From: Oscillibacter faecalis_A
GTDB taxonomy: Bacteria > Bacillota > Clostridia > Oscillospirales > Oscillospiraceae
Length of the DNA stretch: 64,000 bases
Direction of reading: 5' to 3'
Assembly: GCF_029218125.1 (NCBI RefSeq)
Contig: NZ_JARFXX010000004.1
Span: forward strand, 186,001-250,000
The translations under genes were made by a program, and so were the position numbers. Below the pieces are notes generated by a model. The model worked only from the letters and a program-made list of their open reading frames with translations, made no database searches and was not told the origin of the DNA. Below are positions 46,921-55,328 of the stretch, piece by piece. The stretch's first letter is position 1; each line of letters begins with the position of its first letter.

Positions 46921-49491
46921 ATGGCCACAGTCTTTACAGTGAACGGAAAACAGGTGACAGCGGAAAGGGAGCAAAGGCTGCTGCGGTTTCTGCGGGACGA
47001 ACTGCGGCTGACGTCTGTGAAGGACGGGTGCAGCGAGGGCGCCTGCGGAACCTGCACGGTGCTCATTGACGGAAAGCCCACAAAGGCCTGTGTGCCGATG
47101 ACCGGTAAGCTGGCGGGCAAAAGCGTTGTGACGGTGGAGGGCCTTTCGGACTGGGAAAAGCAGGTCTACACCTATGCTTTCGGCGCGGCGGGGGCTGTTC
47201 AGTGCGGCTTCTGCATTCCGGGTATGGTGATCTCTGCCAAGGCACTGCTGGGCGAAAACCCGGACCCCAGCCGGGAGGAGGCAGCCTACGCGATTCGGAA
47301 CAACATCTGCCGCTGCACCGGCTATGTAAAGATCATTGACGGAATTTTGCTGGCGGCCAAATGCTTCCGGGAGGGAAAGCTCCCGGAGGCGGAGCAGGAC
47401 TGGCGGCCCGGCAGCCGGGTCTGTCGGGTGGATGCAGCGGAGAAGGTCATCGGCACCGGACAGTACCCGGACGATATCTATATGGACGGAATGCTGTACG
47501 GCTCCGCTGTCCGCAGCCGGTATCCGAGAGCACGGGTGCTGGCTATCCATACGGAGGCGGCTAAGGCGCTGACCGGTGTGGCCTGCGTGCTGACGGCGGC
47601 GGATATTCCCGGCAGCAACAAGGTGGGCCATCTGAAAAAGGACTGGGACACCATGATCGCCGTGGGGGATATCACCCACTATTTAGGGGACGCCATCTGC
47701 CTTGTGGCGGCGGAAACACCGGAACTTTTGGAGCAGGCCAAGGCGCTGGTAGAGGTGGAATACGAGGAGCTGCCGGCGGTGCACTCCCCAAGAGAGGCCA
47801 TTTTGCCGGATGCGCCGCTGGTGCACCGGGACGGGAATTTGCTGGCCCATAAGCATATCCAGCGGGGCAACCCCGCGGAGGCCATTGCCAAGGCAAAATA
47901 TATGCTGACGGAGCGCTTTTCAACGCCGTGGACAGAGCACGCCTTTTTGGAGCCGGAATGTGCCGTGGCGTACCCGGAGGGGAAGGGCGTCACCGTCCTT
48001 TCCACGGATCAGGGTGCCTATGATACCCAGCACGAGATCATGGGAATGCTGGGCCTTCCGGCGGAACAGGTGCGGGTGCGGAACTGTCTGGTGGGCGGCG
48101 GCTTCGGCGGCAAGGAGGATGTAACGGTCCAGCACCATGCGGCCCTCATTGCCTATCTGACGAAGCGCCCGGTTAAAGTGAAGCTCACCCGGGCGGAAAG
48201 CCTGCTCATTCACCCCAAGCGGCACCCGATGGAAATGGAATTTTCTCTGGGCTGCGATGAAAACGGCATCATTCAGGGCGTGGCGGCGGAGTGCATCGCC
48301 GACACCGGGGCTTACGCCTCGCTGGGCGGGCCGGTGCTGGAGCGGGCCTGCACCCACGGCGCGGGACCGTATCACTACGAGGCTTACGAGATCGACGGAT
48401 GGGCCTATTACACCAATAACCCGCCTGCCGGAGCATTCCGGGGCTTCGGCGTGACACAGACCTGCTTTTGCATTGAAAGTCTGCTCAACCGCATGGCGGA
48501 TATGGTGGGAATCTCTCCATGGGAAATTCGCTGGCGCAATGCCATCCGACCCGGCGAGGTGCTGCCAAACGGTCAGATCGTAGACGCTTCCACGGGCCTT
48601 GCGGAAACGCTGGAGGCCATCAAGCCCTATTATGATGAGGCGGTGAAAAACGGCGACCCTGTGGGACTGGCCTGCGCCATGAAAAATGCCGGTGTGGGCG
48701 TGGGAATCCCGGACACCGGCCGGGTGCGCCTGACGGTTCAGGGAGGTAAGGTGCATATTTTTGCCGGTGCCTCCTGCATCGGGCAGGGCCTTGGCACGGT
48801 GCTGACGCAAATCGTCTGCGGCGAGACCGGCCTATCCCCGGAGAATGTGGTCTATGAGCGGTCAAATACATGGATGGCGCCGGATTCCGGCACTACCTCC
48901 GGCTCCCGGCAGACGCTGTTTACCGGTGAGGCGTGCTACCGGGCCTGCAAGGGCTTAAAGGATGCGCTGGCGGACGCCGCGCTTTCGGCACTGGAGGGGA
49001 AGGAATTTTACGGCGAATATCTGGGAAAGACCGACCCGCTGGGGGCGAAGGTCCCCAACCCGGTCAGCCATATTGCCTATGGCTATGCGACCCAGCTCTG
49101 CGTGCTGGATAAGGACACGGGCCGCATCAAGCATATCGTGGCGGCCCACGATGTGGGCAAGGCCGTGAACCCCACCTCTGTGGAGGGGCAGATCGAGGGC
49201 GGCGTGGTCATGAGCATGGGCTATGCCCTGACGGAGCGCTATCCTATTGACGAAAACTGCCGCCCCACGGCAAAATTCGGAACATTGGGCCTATTCCGGG
49301 CCAACCAAATTCCTGAGATCATCCCAATTATCGTGGAAAAGCCGGGACTGAATGTGGGCGGCGGCGCTATCGGCATCGGCGAGATCACCTCGATTCCCAC
49401 AGCACCGGCCATTGCGGACGCCTATTACCGCTACGATGGGGAATTTCGGACATCGCTGCCGCTGAAGAATACGCCCTACGCAAAAAAATGA
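46921..49491 (+). CDS. Selenium-dependent xanthine dehydrogenase-type molybdenum hydroxylase (fused)
   Basis: An 856-residue molybdenum hydroxylase in which the 2Fe-2S subunit is fused to the molybdopterin subunit. The N-terminus has the plant-type cluster (Cys37, 42, 45, 57) and the second cluster (Cys95, 98, 130, 132 in QCGFC and ICRCTG). The rest is the molybdopterin domain with VGGGFGGKED, PPAGAFRGFGVTQ and the active-site Glu in GIGEITSIPTAPA. This fusion without an FAD domain is the layout of selenium-dependent xanthine dehydrogenase. Selenium would be a labile Mo ligand; no in-frame TGA occurs. GAAAAGGAGG precedes the ATG. Confidence 0.88.
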   Translation: MATVFTVNGKQVTAEREQRLLRFLRDELRLTSVKDGCSEGACGTCTVLIDGKPTKACVPMTGKLAGKSVVTVEGLSDWEKQVYTYAFGAAGAVQCGFCIPGMVISAKALLGENPDPSREEAAYAIRNNICRCTGYVKIIDGILLAAKCFREGKLPEAEQDWRPGSRVCRVDAAEKVIGTGQYPDDIYMDGMLYGSAVRSRYPRARVLAIHTEAAKALTGVACVLTAADIPGSNKVGHLKKDWDTMIAVGDITHYLGDAICLVAAETPELLEQAKALVEVEYEELPAVHSPREAILPDAPLVHRDGNLLAHKHIQRGNPAEAIAKAKYMLTERFSTPWTEHAFLEPECAVAYPEGKGVTVLSTDQGAYDTQHEIMGMLGLPAEQVRVRNCLVGGGFGGKEDVTVQHHAALIAYLTKRPVKVKLTRAESLLIHPKRHPMEMEFSLGCDENGIIQGVAAECIADTGAYASLGGPVLERACTHGAGPYHYEAYEIDGWAYYTNNPPAGAFRGFGVTQTCFCIESLLNRMADMVGISPWEIRWRNAIRPGEVLPNGQIVDASTGLAETLEAIKPYYDEAVKNGDPVGLACAMKNAGVGVGIPDTGRVRLTVQGGKVHIFAGASCIGQGLGTVLTQIVCGETGLSPENVVYERSNTWMAPDSGTTSGSRQTLFTGEACYRACKGLKDALADAALSALEGKEFYGEYLGKTDPLGAKVPNPVSHIAYGYATQLCVLDKDTGRIKHIVAAHDVGKAVNPTSVEGQIEGGVVMSMGYALTERYPIDENCRPTAKFGTLGLFRANQIPEIIPIIVEKPGLNVGGGAIGIGEITSIPTAPAIADAYYRYDGEFRTSLPLKNTPYAKK

Positions 49492-49531
49492 CAGCGGCGG
49501 CGCCGCTGTCAAAGCAGGAGTGTGATTTCCA

Positions 49532-50107
49532 TTATTTTCGCCGCCGTGCCAGTTCCAAAGCGGCGGGGGTGTCCACATCCGTTAATTCCCATGCGTCCGT
49601 TTCCAGCAGAATGAGATCGTCCTCGTGCTGCCGAATTACGGCGCTGCCGCCGGTATCCCCGGTCAGAGCAAACAGCTCCGGGTAAAGCCGAGCGGGGAAC
49701 AGGCAGGGATTGCCTCGGACGCCGCTGTGGGCCATGGCGGCGATCTTGCTTGGCTTCTGCGCCCACAGCGCGGTGAGGGCTTCAGCACTCTCCCGCTTCA
49801 GCCATGGTTGGTCGGCCACTGAGAAAAGAACGCCGTCGCAGTCCAGCAACGGCGTAAGCCCCAGACGGATGCTGCGGCTGAGTCCCAGCTCCGGCGCATC
49901 GTTGTAAATAGCGGCAAAGCCGTATTCTCCGGCTAATGCCAGAATTTCGGGATATTGGCTCACAACCACCGTGACAAGGCCGCCGGGAACGGCGTCCATA
50001 GCCCGGCGGATAAGGGATATTCCGTCGAGCTGGGCGGTCAGCTTATTGCTGCCGAAGCGGCGGGCATTGCCGGCCGCCAGCAGAACGCAACCGATCTTCA
50101 AATCCAT
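49532..50107 (-). CDS. MocA/MobA-like molybdenum cofactor nucleotidyltransferase
   Basis: A 191-residue nucleotidyltransferase. LKIGCVLLAAGNARRFGSNK is the NTP-binding signature of the MobA/MocA family (LAAGxxxRxGxxK), and VLFSVADQPWLKRES and GVRGNPCLFPARLYPEL are the later conserved blocks. MocA-type members add CMP to molybdopterin, giving the cytosine dinucleotide form used by many hydroxylases. The ATG at 50107 with GAGGTG is preferred over one 93 nt upstream. It lies on the opposite strand between two hydroxylase units and should mature their cofactor. Confidence 0.82.
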   Translation of the reverse strand: MDLKIGCVLLAAGNARRFGSNKLTAQLDGISLIRRAMDAVPGGLVTVVVSQYPEILALAGEYGFAAIYNDAPELGLSRSIRLGLTPLLDCDGVLFSVADQPWLKRESAEALTALWAQKPSKIAAMAHSGVRGNPCLFPARLYPELFALTGDTGGSAVIRQHEDDLILLETDAWELTDVDTPAALELARRRK

Positions 50108-50180
50108 CACCTCGATGTTTCTTTTTATAGTATATCCAATATTTCCCTGATAAGTCAATCCGAAAAAGGAGGGATGCTCC

Positions 50181-52490
50181 ATGAGCACAACGGTCGGCAA
50201 GCCTGTGAGCCGTGTGGACGCCTATGATAAGGTAACGGGCCGCACGCAGTATTATGAGGACCGGATGCCCGCCGGGGCTTTGTATCTGCGGGTGAAGCAC
50301 GCAGAGATCGCCCACGGCTTTGTGCGCGCCATTGACACCTCGGCGGCGGAGGCCATTGACGGGGTGGTCAAGGTGCTGACCTGCTTTGATGTGCCGGACC
50401 TTCCGTTTCCAACGGCAGGTCATCCGTGGTCCATGGACCCGGGACATCAGGATGTGGCGGACCGGCATCTGCTCAACCGCCATGTCCGCTATTACGGCGA
50501 TGATATCGCCGCAGTCATTGCGGAAAACGAGGTGGCGGCCAATCAGGCGCTCCGGGCGCTGAAGGTGGAATATGAGGAGCTGCCCTTTGTGCTGGATGTG
50601 CAGAAGGCCATAGAGCCGGACGCGCCGCAGCTCCACGAGCGGTTTCCCGGCAATGTCCTCAAGCACACGGATATGCGGAAGGGCGATTACGCTGCCGCCA
50701 TCCGGGAGCCGGGACTGCTTCGGGTGGAGGGCTGGTACGAGACCCCCACCGTGCAGCACTGCCATATTGAAAACCACGGCTGCTATGCCTATGAGGAAAA
50801 CGGGAGAATTGTAGTAGTATCCTCCACGCAGATTCCCCACATCATCCGCCGCATTGTGGGGCAGGCGCTGGGCCGACCGTGGGCGGACATCCGTATCATC
50901 AAGCCCTATATCGGCGGGGGCTTTGGCAATAAGCAGGACGCGCTCTACGAGCCGCTGTGCGCGTGGTGCTCCACACAGGTGGGCGGGCGCTGCGTCCGTA
51001 TGGACTGTGCCCGGGAGGAGACGTTTGTCAGCAACCGTGTCCGTCATGCTATCCGCTTCCACATTATCTCGTGGCTGCGGAAGGACGGACAGATGGTCGC
51101 CCGGAAGGTGGAGTGCTTTTCCAATCAGGGGGCCTACGCCTCTCACGGCCACTCCATCTGCGCTAAGGCCATGGGCTCCTTTGCTCAAATCTATCCCTGC
51201 GACAACATGGAATGCGATGCGTGGACGGTATTTACCAACCGTCCTGTGGCGGGGGCTATGCGGGGCTACGGAATGCCGCAGGCCACGTTTGCCGATGAGG
51301 CCAACATTGACGAATGCGCCGCCGCTGTGGGGATGGAGCCGCTGGAATATCGGCTGCGCTACATTATGCCAAAGGATTTCCGCGACGGCTTCTCCGGCAA
51401 TATCAACTATTTCGATTCCTTCCGGGCCTGTCTTGAAAAGGGTCGGGCCACTATGGATTATGACCGCAAGCGGGCGGAATTTGCCAAGGACACCGGCCCC
51501 ATCCGACGGGGCATCGGCGTGGCGCCGTTCTGGTACAATACCGGCGTGTACCCCATTTCGCTGGAAACGGCGTCTAACCGGATGCTGCTGAATTTGGACG
51601 GTACCGTGACCATGCACTGCGGCGAAACGGAGATCGGTCAGGGGGCTGACACCGCCTACGCGCAGATGACAGCAGAGGCGGTGGGACTGAAAAGCTACCG
51701 GGATGTCCATGTGGTGTCCTGTCAGGACACGGACATCACCCCCACAGGCCTTGGCGCCTACGCCAGCCGCCAGACCTATATGCAGGGCTTTGCCATCGCC
51801 CAGACCGCCGCACTGCTTCGGGAGCGCATTCTGGCCTACGCCGCTGAAATGCTGGATTGCGCGGCGGAGGAGCTGGATATTCGGGAGGGGAACATCGTCC
51901 GCAGAGACAGCGGCGCGGTGGAAATGGACCTTTCTCATCTGGCCATGACCGCCCAGTATAACCCAGTGTATTCCCAGCATATCACGGCGGAAAAAACCGC
52001 CACCATCCGCTCTAACGCCTATTCCTTCGGCTGCACCTTCGCGGAGGTGGAGGTGGATATCCCCATGTGCAGGGTAACGCTGAAACGCATTTTGAACGTC
52101 CATGACTGCGGCAGCCTTATCAACCCGGCTCTGGCGGAGGCACAGGTCCACGGCGGAATATCTATGGGAATCGGCTACGGCCTTTCTGAGCAGCTTTTGT
52201 TCGATGAAAAGACCGGCAGGCCCCTGAATAACAACCTGCTGGACTATAAGCTCTCAACATTCATGGACCACCCGAATTTGGAGGCGCTGTTTGTGGAGAA
52301 TCCGGAGCCCACCTCGCCCTTCGGCACGAAGGCGCTGGGTGAGCCGCCGGCCTGTTCACCGGCACCGGCCATCCGCAGTGCCATTTTCAACGCCACCGGC
52401 GTGTCCATCGACACCACGCCCATGACGCCCCATGTGCTGTACAAGGCGTTCCGGGACGCGGGACTGATCGCAGAGGGGGGGAAGAACTGA
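50181..52490 (+). CDS. Xanthine dehydrogenase-family molybdopterin-binding subunit
   Basis: A 769-residue large subunit. It starts TTVGKPVSRVDAYDKVTGRTQYYEDR, the usual entry of this subunit, followed by IGGGFGNKQDALYE, RPVAGAMRGYGMPQ and HCGETEIGQGADTAYAQM, with the active-site Glu in KALGEPPACSPAPA. It forms the core of a three-subunit hydroxylase with the FAD and iron-sulfur proteins encoded next (3-nt gap, then 1-nt overlap). The substrate could be xanthine, a purine, nicotinate or another N-heterocycle. AAAGGAGG precedes the ATG. Confidence 0.88.
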   Translation: MSTTVGKPVSRVDAYDKVTGRTQYYEDRMPAGALYLRVKHAEIAHGFVRAIDTSAAEAIDGVVKVLTCFDVPDLPFPTAGHPWSMDPGHQDVADRHLLNRHVRYYGDDIAAVIAENEVAANQALRALKVEYEELPFVLDVQKAIEPDAPQLHERFPGNVLKHTDMRKGDYAAAIREPGLLRVEGWYETPTVQHCHIENHGCYAYEENGRIVVVSSTQIPHIIRRIVGQALGRPWADIRIIKPYIGGGFGNKQDALYEPLCAWCSTQVGGRCVRMDCAREETFVSNRVRHAIRFHIISWLRKDGQMVARKVECFSNQGAYASHGHSICAKAMGSFAQIYPCDNMECDAWTVFTNRPVAGAMRGYGMPQATFADEANIDECAAAVGMEPLEYRLRYIMPKDFRDGFSGNINYFDSFRACLEKGRATMDYDRKRAEFAKDTGPIRRGIGVAPFWYNTGVYPISLETASNRMLLNLDGTVTMHCGETEIGQGADTAYAQMTAEAVGLKSYRDVHVVSCQDTDITPTGLGAYASRQTYMQGFAIAQTAALLRERILAYAAEMLDCAAEELDIREGNIVRRDSGAVEMDLSHLAMTAQYNPVYSQHITAEKTATIRSNAYSFGCTFAEVEVDIPMCRVTLKRILNVHDCGSLINPALAEAQVHGGISMGIGYGLSEQLLFDEKTGRPLNNNLLDYKLSTFMDHPNLEALFVENPEPTSPFGTKALGEPPACSPAPAIRSAIFNATGVSIDTTPMTPHVLYKAFRDAGLIAEGGKN

Positions 52491-52492
52491 CC

Positions 52493-53380
52493 ATGTACGA
52501 TATGAAGGCGCTTTATCAGGCCGGCAGCGTGGAGGAAGCAGTGGCGCTCCGTTTAGAGCACCCGGAGGCCCAGATCATTGCCGGCGGCAGCGATGTGCTG
52601 GTGCAGATGCGGGAGGGCAAGCGGGCCGGCGCGGAGTTGATCTCCATTTACGGCATTGACACCCTCCGGGGCGTTTCCATGGAGCAGGACGGAACGCTGC
52701 GAATCGGTTCTCTTACCAGCTTTTCCCATATCACGAAGGATCCTTTGATTCAAAAATACATCAATGTCTTGGGGGAGGCTGTGGATCAGGTGGGCGGCCC
52801 TCAGATACGGAACATCGGCACCATCGGCGGCAACACCTGCAACGGCGTGACCTCCGCCGACTCCGCCTCCACGCTGTTCGCGTGGGACGCAATCATTGAG
52901 CTTACCGGTAAAAACGGCATCCGCCGCCTGCCGATTCAAGAGTTCTATATCAAAGCGGGTAAGGTGGACATTCGTGTGGAGGATGGCGAGCTTCAGACCG
53001 CTGTGCTGATTCCTAAGGAGAGCTACGAAAACTGCTTCGGCCATTACATCAAATACGCCATGCGGAACGCCTTGGACATCGCCACGCTGGGAACGTCTGT
53101 AAACGTGCGGCTTTCCGCCGATAAGCGGACGGTGGAACGGGCGCGGGTGGCCTTCGGCGTGGCGGGGCCGGTGCCCCTCCGGGCGGAGACCGCTGAGCGT
53201 TTGGCCACAGGACAGCCGGTGAGCTTTGAATTGGCGGAGGCATTTGCCCATGCGGTAACGGCGGACATCAATCCCCGGGATTCGTGGCGGGCCGCCAAGG
53301 ATTTCCGGCTGCACATCGCCGTGGAGAGTGCCAAGCGCGCGTTCCTTAAAGCGGTGAGACTGGCGGGAGGTGAGATGTAA
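52493..53380 (+). CDS. Xanthine dehydrogenase-family FAD-binding subunit
   Basis: A 295-residue FAD subunit (XdhB/CoxM type). The FAD-binding segments are IIAGGSDVLVQMREGKR and QIRNIGTIGGNTCNGVTSAD (the second the familiar G-T-I-G-G-N motif), followed by the CO-dehydrogenase flavoprotein C-terminal domain (VRLSADKRTVERARVAFGV). It passes electrons from the iron-sulfur subunit to NAD+ or another acceptor. It lies between and overlaps its two partner genes. Confidence 0.9.
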   Translation: MYDMKALYQAGSVEEAVALRLEHPEAQIIAGGSDVLVQMREGKRAGAELISIYGIDTLRGVSMEQDGTLRIGSLTSFSHITKDPLIQKYINVLGEAVDQVGGPQIRNIGTIGGNTCNGVTSADSASTLFAWDAIIELTGKNGIRRLPIQEFYIKAGKVDIRVEDGELQTAVLIPKESYENCFGHYIKYAMRNALDIATLGTSVNVRLSADKRTVERARVAFGVAGPVPLRAETAERLATGQPVSFELAEAFAHAVTADINPRDSWRAAKDFRLHIAVESAKRAFLKAVRLAGGEM

Positions 53381-53886
53381 TGGCACAGTACCAGCTGATT
53401 CATTTCAAGCTCAACGGCAAGGCCGTGGAAAAAATGGTAGACGTCCGGGCCAGCCTGACCGACCTGCTTCGCAATGACTTCCACATGACCAGCGTGAAAA
53501 AGGGCTGTGAGGTGGGGGAGTGCGGCGCCTGCAACGTCATCATTGACGGGGAGTGCTTCAACTCCTGCATTTATCTGGCAGTCTGGGCTGAGGGCAAGCA
53601 CATCCGCACGCTGGAGAGCCTGTTGGGCCCCAACGGCGAGCTCAGTGATATCCAGCAGGCGTTTATTGACGAGACTGCGGTGCAGTGCGGCTTCTGTACC
53701 CCCGGCTTTATCATGACCGCCGTGGAAATTTTAGAGAGCGGAAAGCTCTATACGGATGAGGAGCTCCGCAAGCTGCTCTCAGGACACCTGTGCCGCTGCA
53801 CCGGGTATGAAAATATTCTCCGAGCGGTGAAAAAGACCATGTACCGGCGGCTGGGGCTCCCTTACCCGGTGAAGGAGACTGAATGA
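53380..53886 (+). CDS. Xanthine dehydrogenase-family 2Fe-2S subunit
   Basis: A 168-residue small subunit with two [2Fe-2S] clusters: Cys43, 48, 51, 63 (KGCEVGECGACNVIIDGE) and Cys103, 106, 138, 140 (QCGFCTPGF, LCRCTGYENI). Its ATG shares the A of the previous gene's TAA stop, so translation is coupled. Last gene of the three-subunit operon; a terminator follows at once. Confidence 0.93.
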   Translation: MAQYQLIHFKLNGKAVEKMVDVRASLTDLLRNDFHMTSVKKGCEVGECGACNVIIDGECFNSCIYLAVWAEGKHIRTLESLLGPNGELSDIQQAFIDETAVQCGFCTPGFIMTAVEILESGKLYTDEELRKLLSGHLCRCTGYENILRAVKKTMYRRLGLPYPVKETE

Positions 53887-53895
53887 ACGAAAAAG

Positions 53896-53922
53896 GTTCG
53901 TCCCATTGGGACGGACTTTTTT
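53896..53922 (+). terminator. Terminator of the hydroxylase operon
   Basis: Stem GTTCGTCCC (53896-53904) / GGGACGGAC (53908-53916) with one G-T pair, then six T. Confidence 0.85.
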
Positions 53923-53925
53923 CGT

Positions 53926-53954
53926 TTGACGCATTGGCGGAAACGTGGTAAAAT
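53926..53954 (+). promoter_or_regulatory. Promoter of the cytidylate-kinase-like gene
   Basis: TTGACG (53926-53931), 17-nt spacer, TAAAAT (53949-53954), directly behind the terminator. Confidence 0.75.
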
Positions 53955-54032
53955 AAACTCATAAAACGGTTACATCCATGTCCTTTGACAGAGATGCGAG
54001 TCCGCAAACGCAAAGAACAAGGAGGAAAATTT

Positions 54033-54683
54033 ATGAAAACCATCATTACTATTGGGCGACAGTTCGGCAGTGGCGGCAAGGAAATCGGTATCCGCGTTTC
54101 CAAGGAGCTGGGTATTCCCTTCTACGATAAGGAGCTGCTGCAGGAGGCGGCGAAAAAGAGCGGCCTGTGCCAGAAGATATTTGAAAATTTTGATGAAAAG
54201 CCCAAGAGCCTGCTGTATGCCATCGCCATGGACGCGTACCCCCTTGGCTTTTCCGGCAATATGGGCGAGTCTCTGGAGCAGCAGGTGCATCTCGCCATCT
54301 TTAAGACCATCCGCCAGATCGCGGAGAAGGGGCCCTGCGTCATCATTGGCCGGTGCGCCGATTATGCGCTGGCAGAGGACCCCAATCGGCTGAGCCTGTT
54401 TATCAGCGCGCCCATGGAGGACCGTATCGCTCGGGTAGCGAAGCGGCAGAAGGTAACGCCGGAGGAGGCCAAAACGCTGATTCAAAAGACGGATAAGCGC
54501 CGCGCGGCCTACTGCGAATACTATGCCTCTAAGAAGTGGGGCGCAGTGGACGCCTATGATTTCTGCCTCAACAGCAGCGCACTGGGCCTCGGCGGCACGG
54601 TGGAGCTGATTCAAACCATAGTGGCCCACAAGGAGCACCCTATTCCCAGCCCCACGGAGCAGGACCCCACCCAGCAGAACTGA
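54033..54683 (+). CDS. Cytidylate kinase-like family protein
   Basis: A 216-residue P-loop kinase-like protein that starts MKTIITIGRQFGSGGKEIG, the phosphate-binding loop of the cytidylate-kinase-like group (GRQxGSGG). Later blocks are FYDKELLQEAAKKSG, CVIIGRCADYAL and FISAPMEDRIARVAKRQKV. It is common in Clostridia in addition to the true cytidylate kinase; its substrate is not established. GGAGG at 54021 sets the start at 54033. Monocistronic, with promoter and terminator. Confidence 0.85.
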   Translation: MKTIITIGRQFGSGGKEIGIRVSKELGIPFYDKELLQEAAKKSGLCQKIFENFDEKPKSLLYAIAMDAYPLGFSGNMGESLEQQVHLAIFKTIRQIAEKGPCVIIGRCADYALAEDPNRLSLFISAPMEDRIARVAKRQKVTPEEAKTLIQKTDKRRAAYCEYYASKKWGAVDAYDFCLNSSALGLGGTVELIQTIVAHKEHPIPSPTEQDPTQQN

Positions 54684-54697
54684 GAACTTTTCTAAAA

Positions 54698-54723
54698 AGC
54701 GGCCCATTGGGGCCGCTTTTTTT
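54698..54723 (+). terminator. Terminator of the cytidylate-kinase-like gene
   Basis: Stem AGCGGCCC (54698-54705) / GGGCCGCT (54710-54717), then a T-run. Confidence 0.88.
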
Positions 54724-54796
54724 GCGCGGAAGCGGCAATATCTTCGATGGAGCAGGAGAAAAATTCCATGTGGAAGCTGCTGTCCCAAAAGTTTCC

Positions 54797-54824
54797 TTGA
54801 CATTTCACTTCAAAGTAGTATAAT
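54797..54824 (+). promoter_or_regulatory. Promoter of the MarR-MATE operon
   Basis: TTGACA (54797-54802), 16-nt spacer, TATAAT (54819-54824). Two TTCAAA repeats 9 nt apart follow the -10 box and may be regulator contacts. Confidence 0.85.
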
Positions 54825-54865
54825 TTCAAATTGTTCAAAATTAAACTATTTAAGGAGGCGTTCCA

Positions 54866-55324
54866 TTGCCTACGGCAGTTGATATTTATACGGCGGTCCG
54901 ACGGTTTGAAACGGCCTATGCGTCAGCCATGCGCCCATTGGCAGAGCAGTTATCTATGGCCCAGCCCGCTGTAGACATTCTGCTGTTTCTGGCCAACAAC
55001 CCCGGCCGGGACACAGCCCGGGACATCTGCACCTACCGCAAACTGAAGCCGGCCATCGTGTCCTTTCATGTGGACAAGCTGGCGCGGGAGGGGTATCTTC
55101 TGCGGCAGGCAGTGCCGGGAGACCGGCGGAAATGCCGACTGGTGCCGACGGAGAAGGCCGCGCTGGTCATCGCGCAGGGACGGGCACTTCAGGAGCGCTT
55201 TTCACGGCAGCTTGTCCGGGGATTGACTGCGGAGGACGCGGCCTACTTTGAAAGGTGTCTGACCGTCATCGGGGACAACATGACCGCTATGGCCGAGGAC
55301 CGGCGAAAGAATGAAGGAGTGTAA
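54866..55324 (+). CDS. MarR-family transcription regulator (TTG start)
   Basis: A 152-residue winged-helix regulator: ARDICTYRKLKPAIVSFHVDKLAREGYL is the helix-turn-helix, and VPGDRRKCRLVPTEKA the wing. The start is TTG at 54866, 7 nt after GGAGG; no ATG fits. Its stop lies 4 nt before the MATE exporter's start, and the exporter's ribosome binding site is inside the regulator gene, so both are one operon, presumably self-regulated. Confidence 0.85.
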   Translation: MPTAVDIYTAVRRFETAYASAMRPLAEQLSMAQPAVDILLFLANNPGRDTARDICTYRKLKPAIVSFHVDKLAREGYLLRQAVPGDRRKCRLVPTEKAALVIAQGRALQERFSRQLVRGLTAEDAAYFERCLTVIGDNMTAMAEDRRKNEGV

Positions 55325-55328
55325 GCGG

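Noticed and set aside
50043..52151. A 702-codon open frame on the minus strand opposite the molybdopterin subunit
   Set aside because: Antisense shadow of the hydroxylase large subunit, lacking any recognisable motif.
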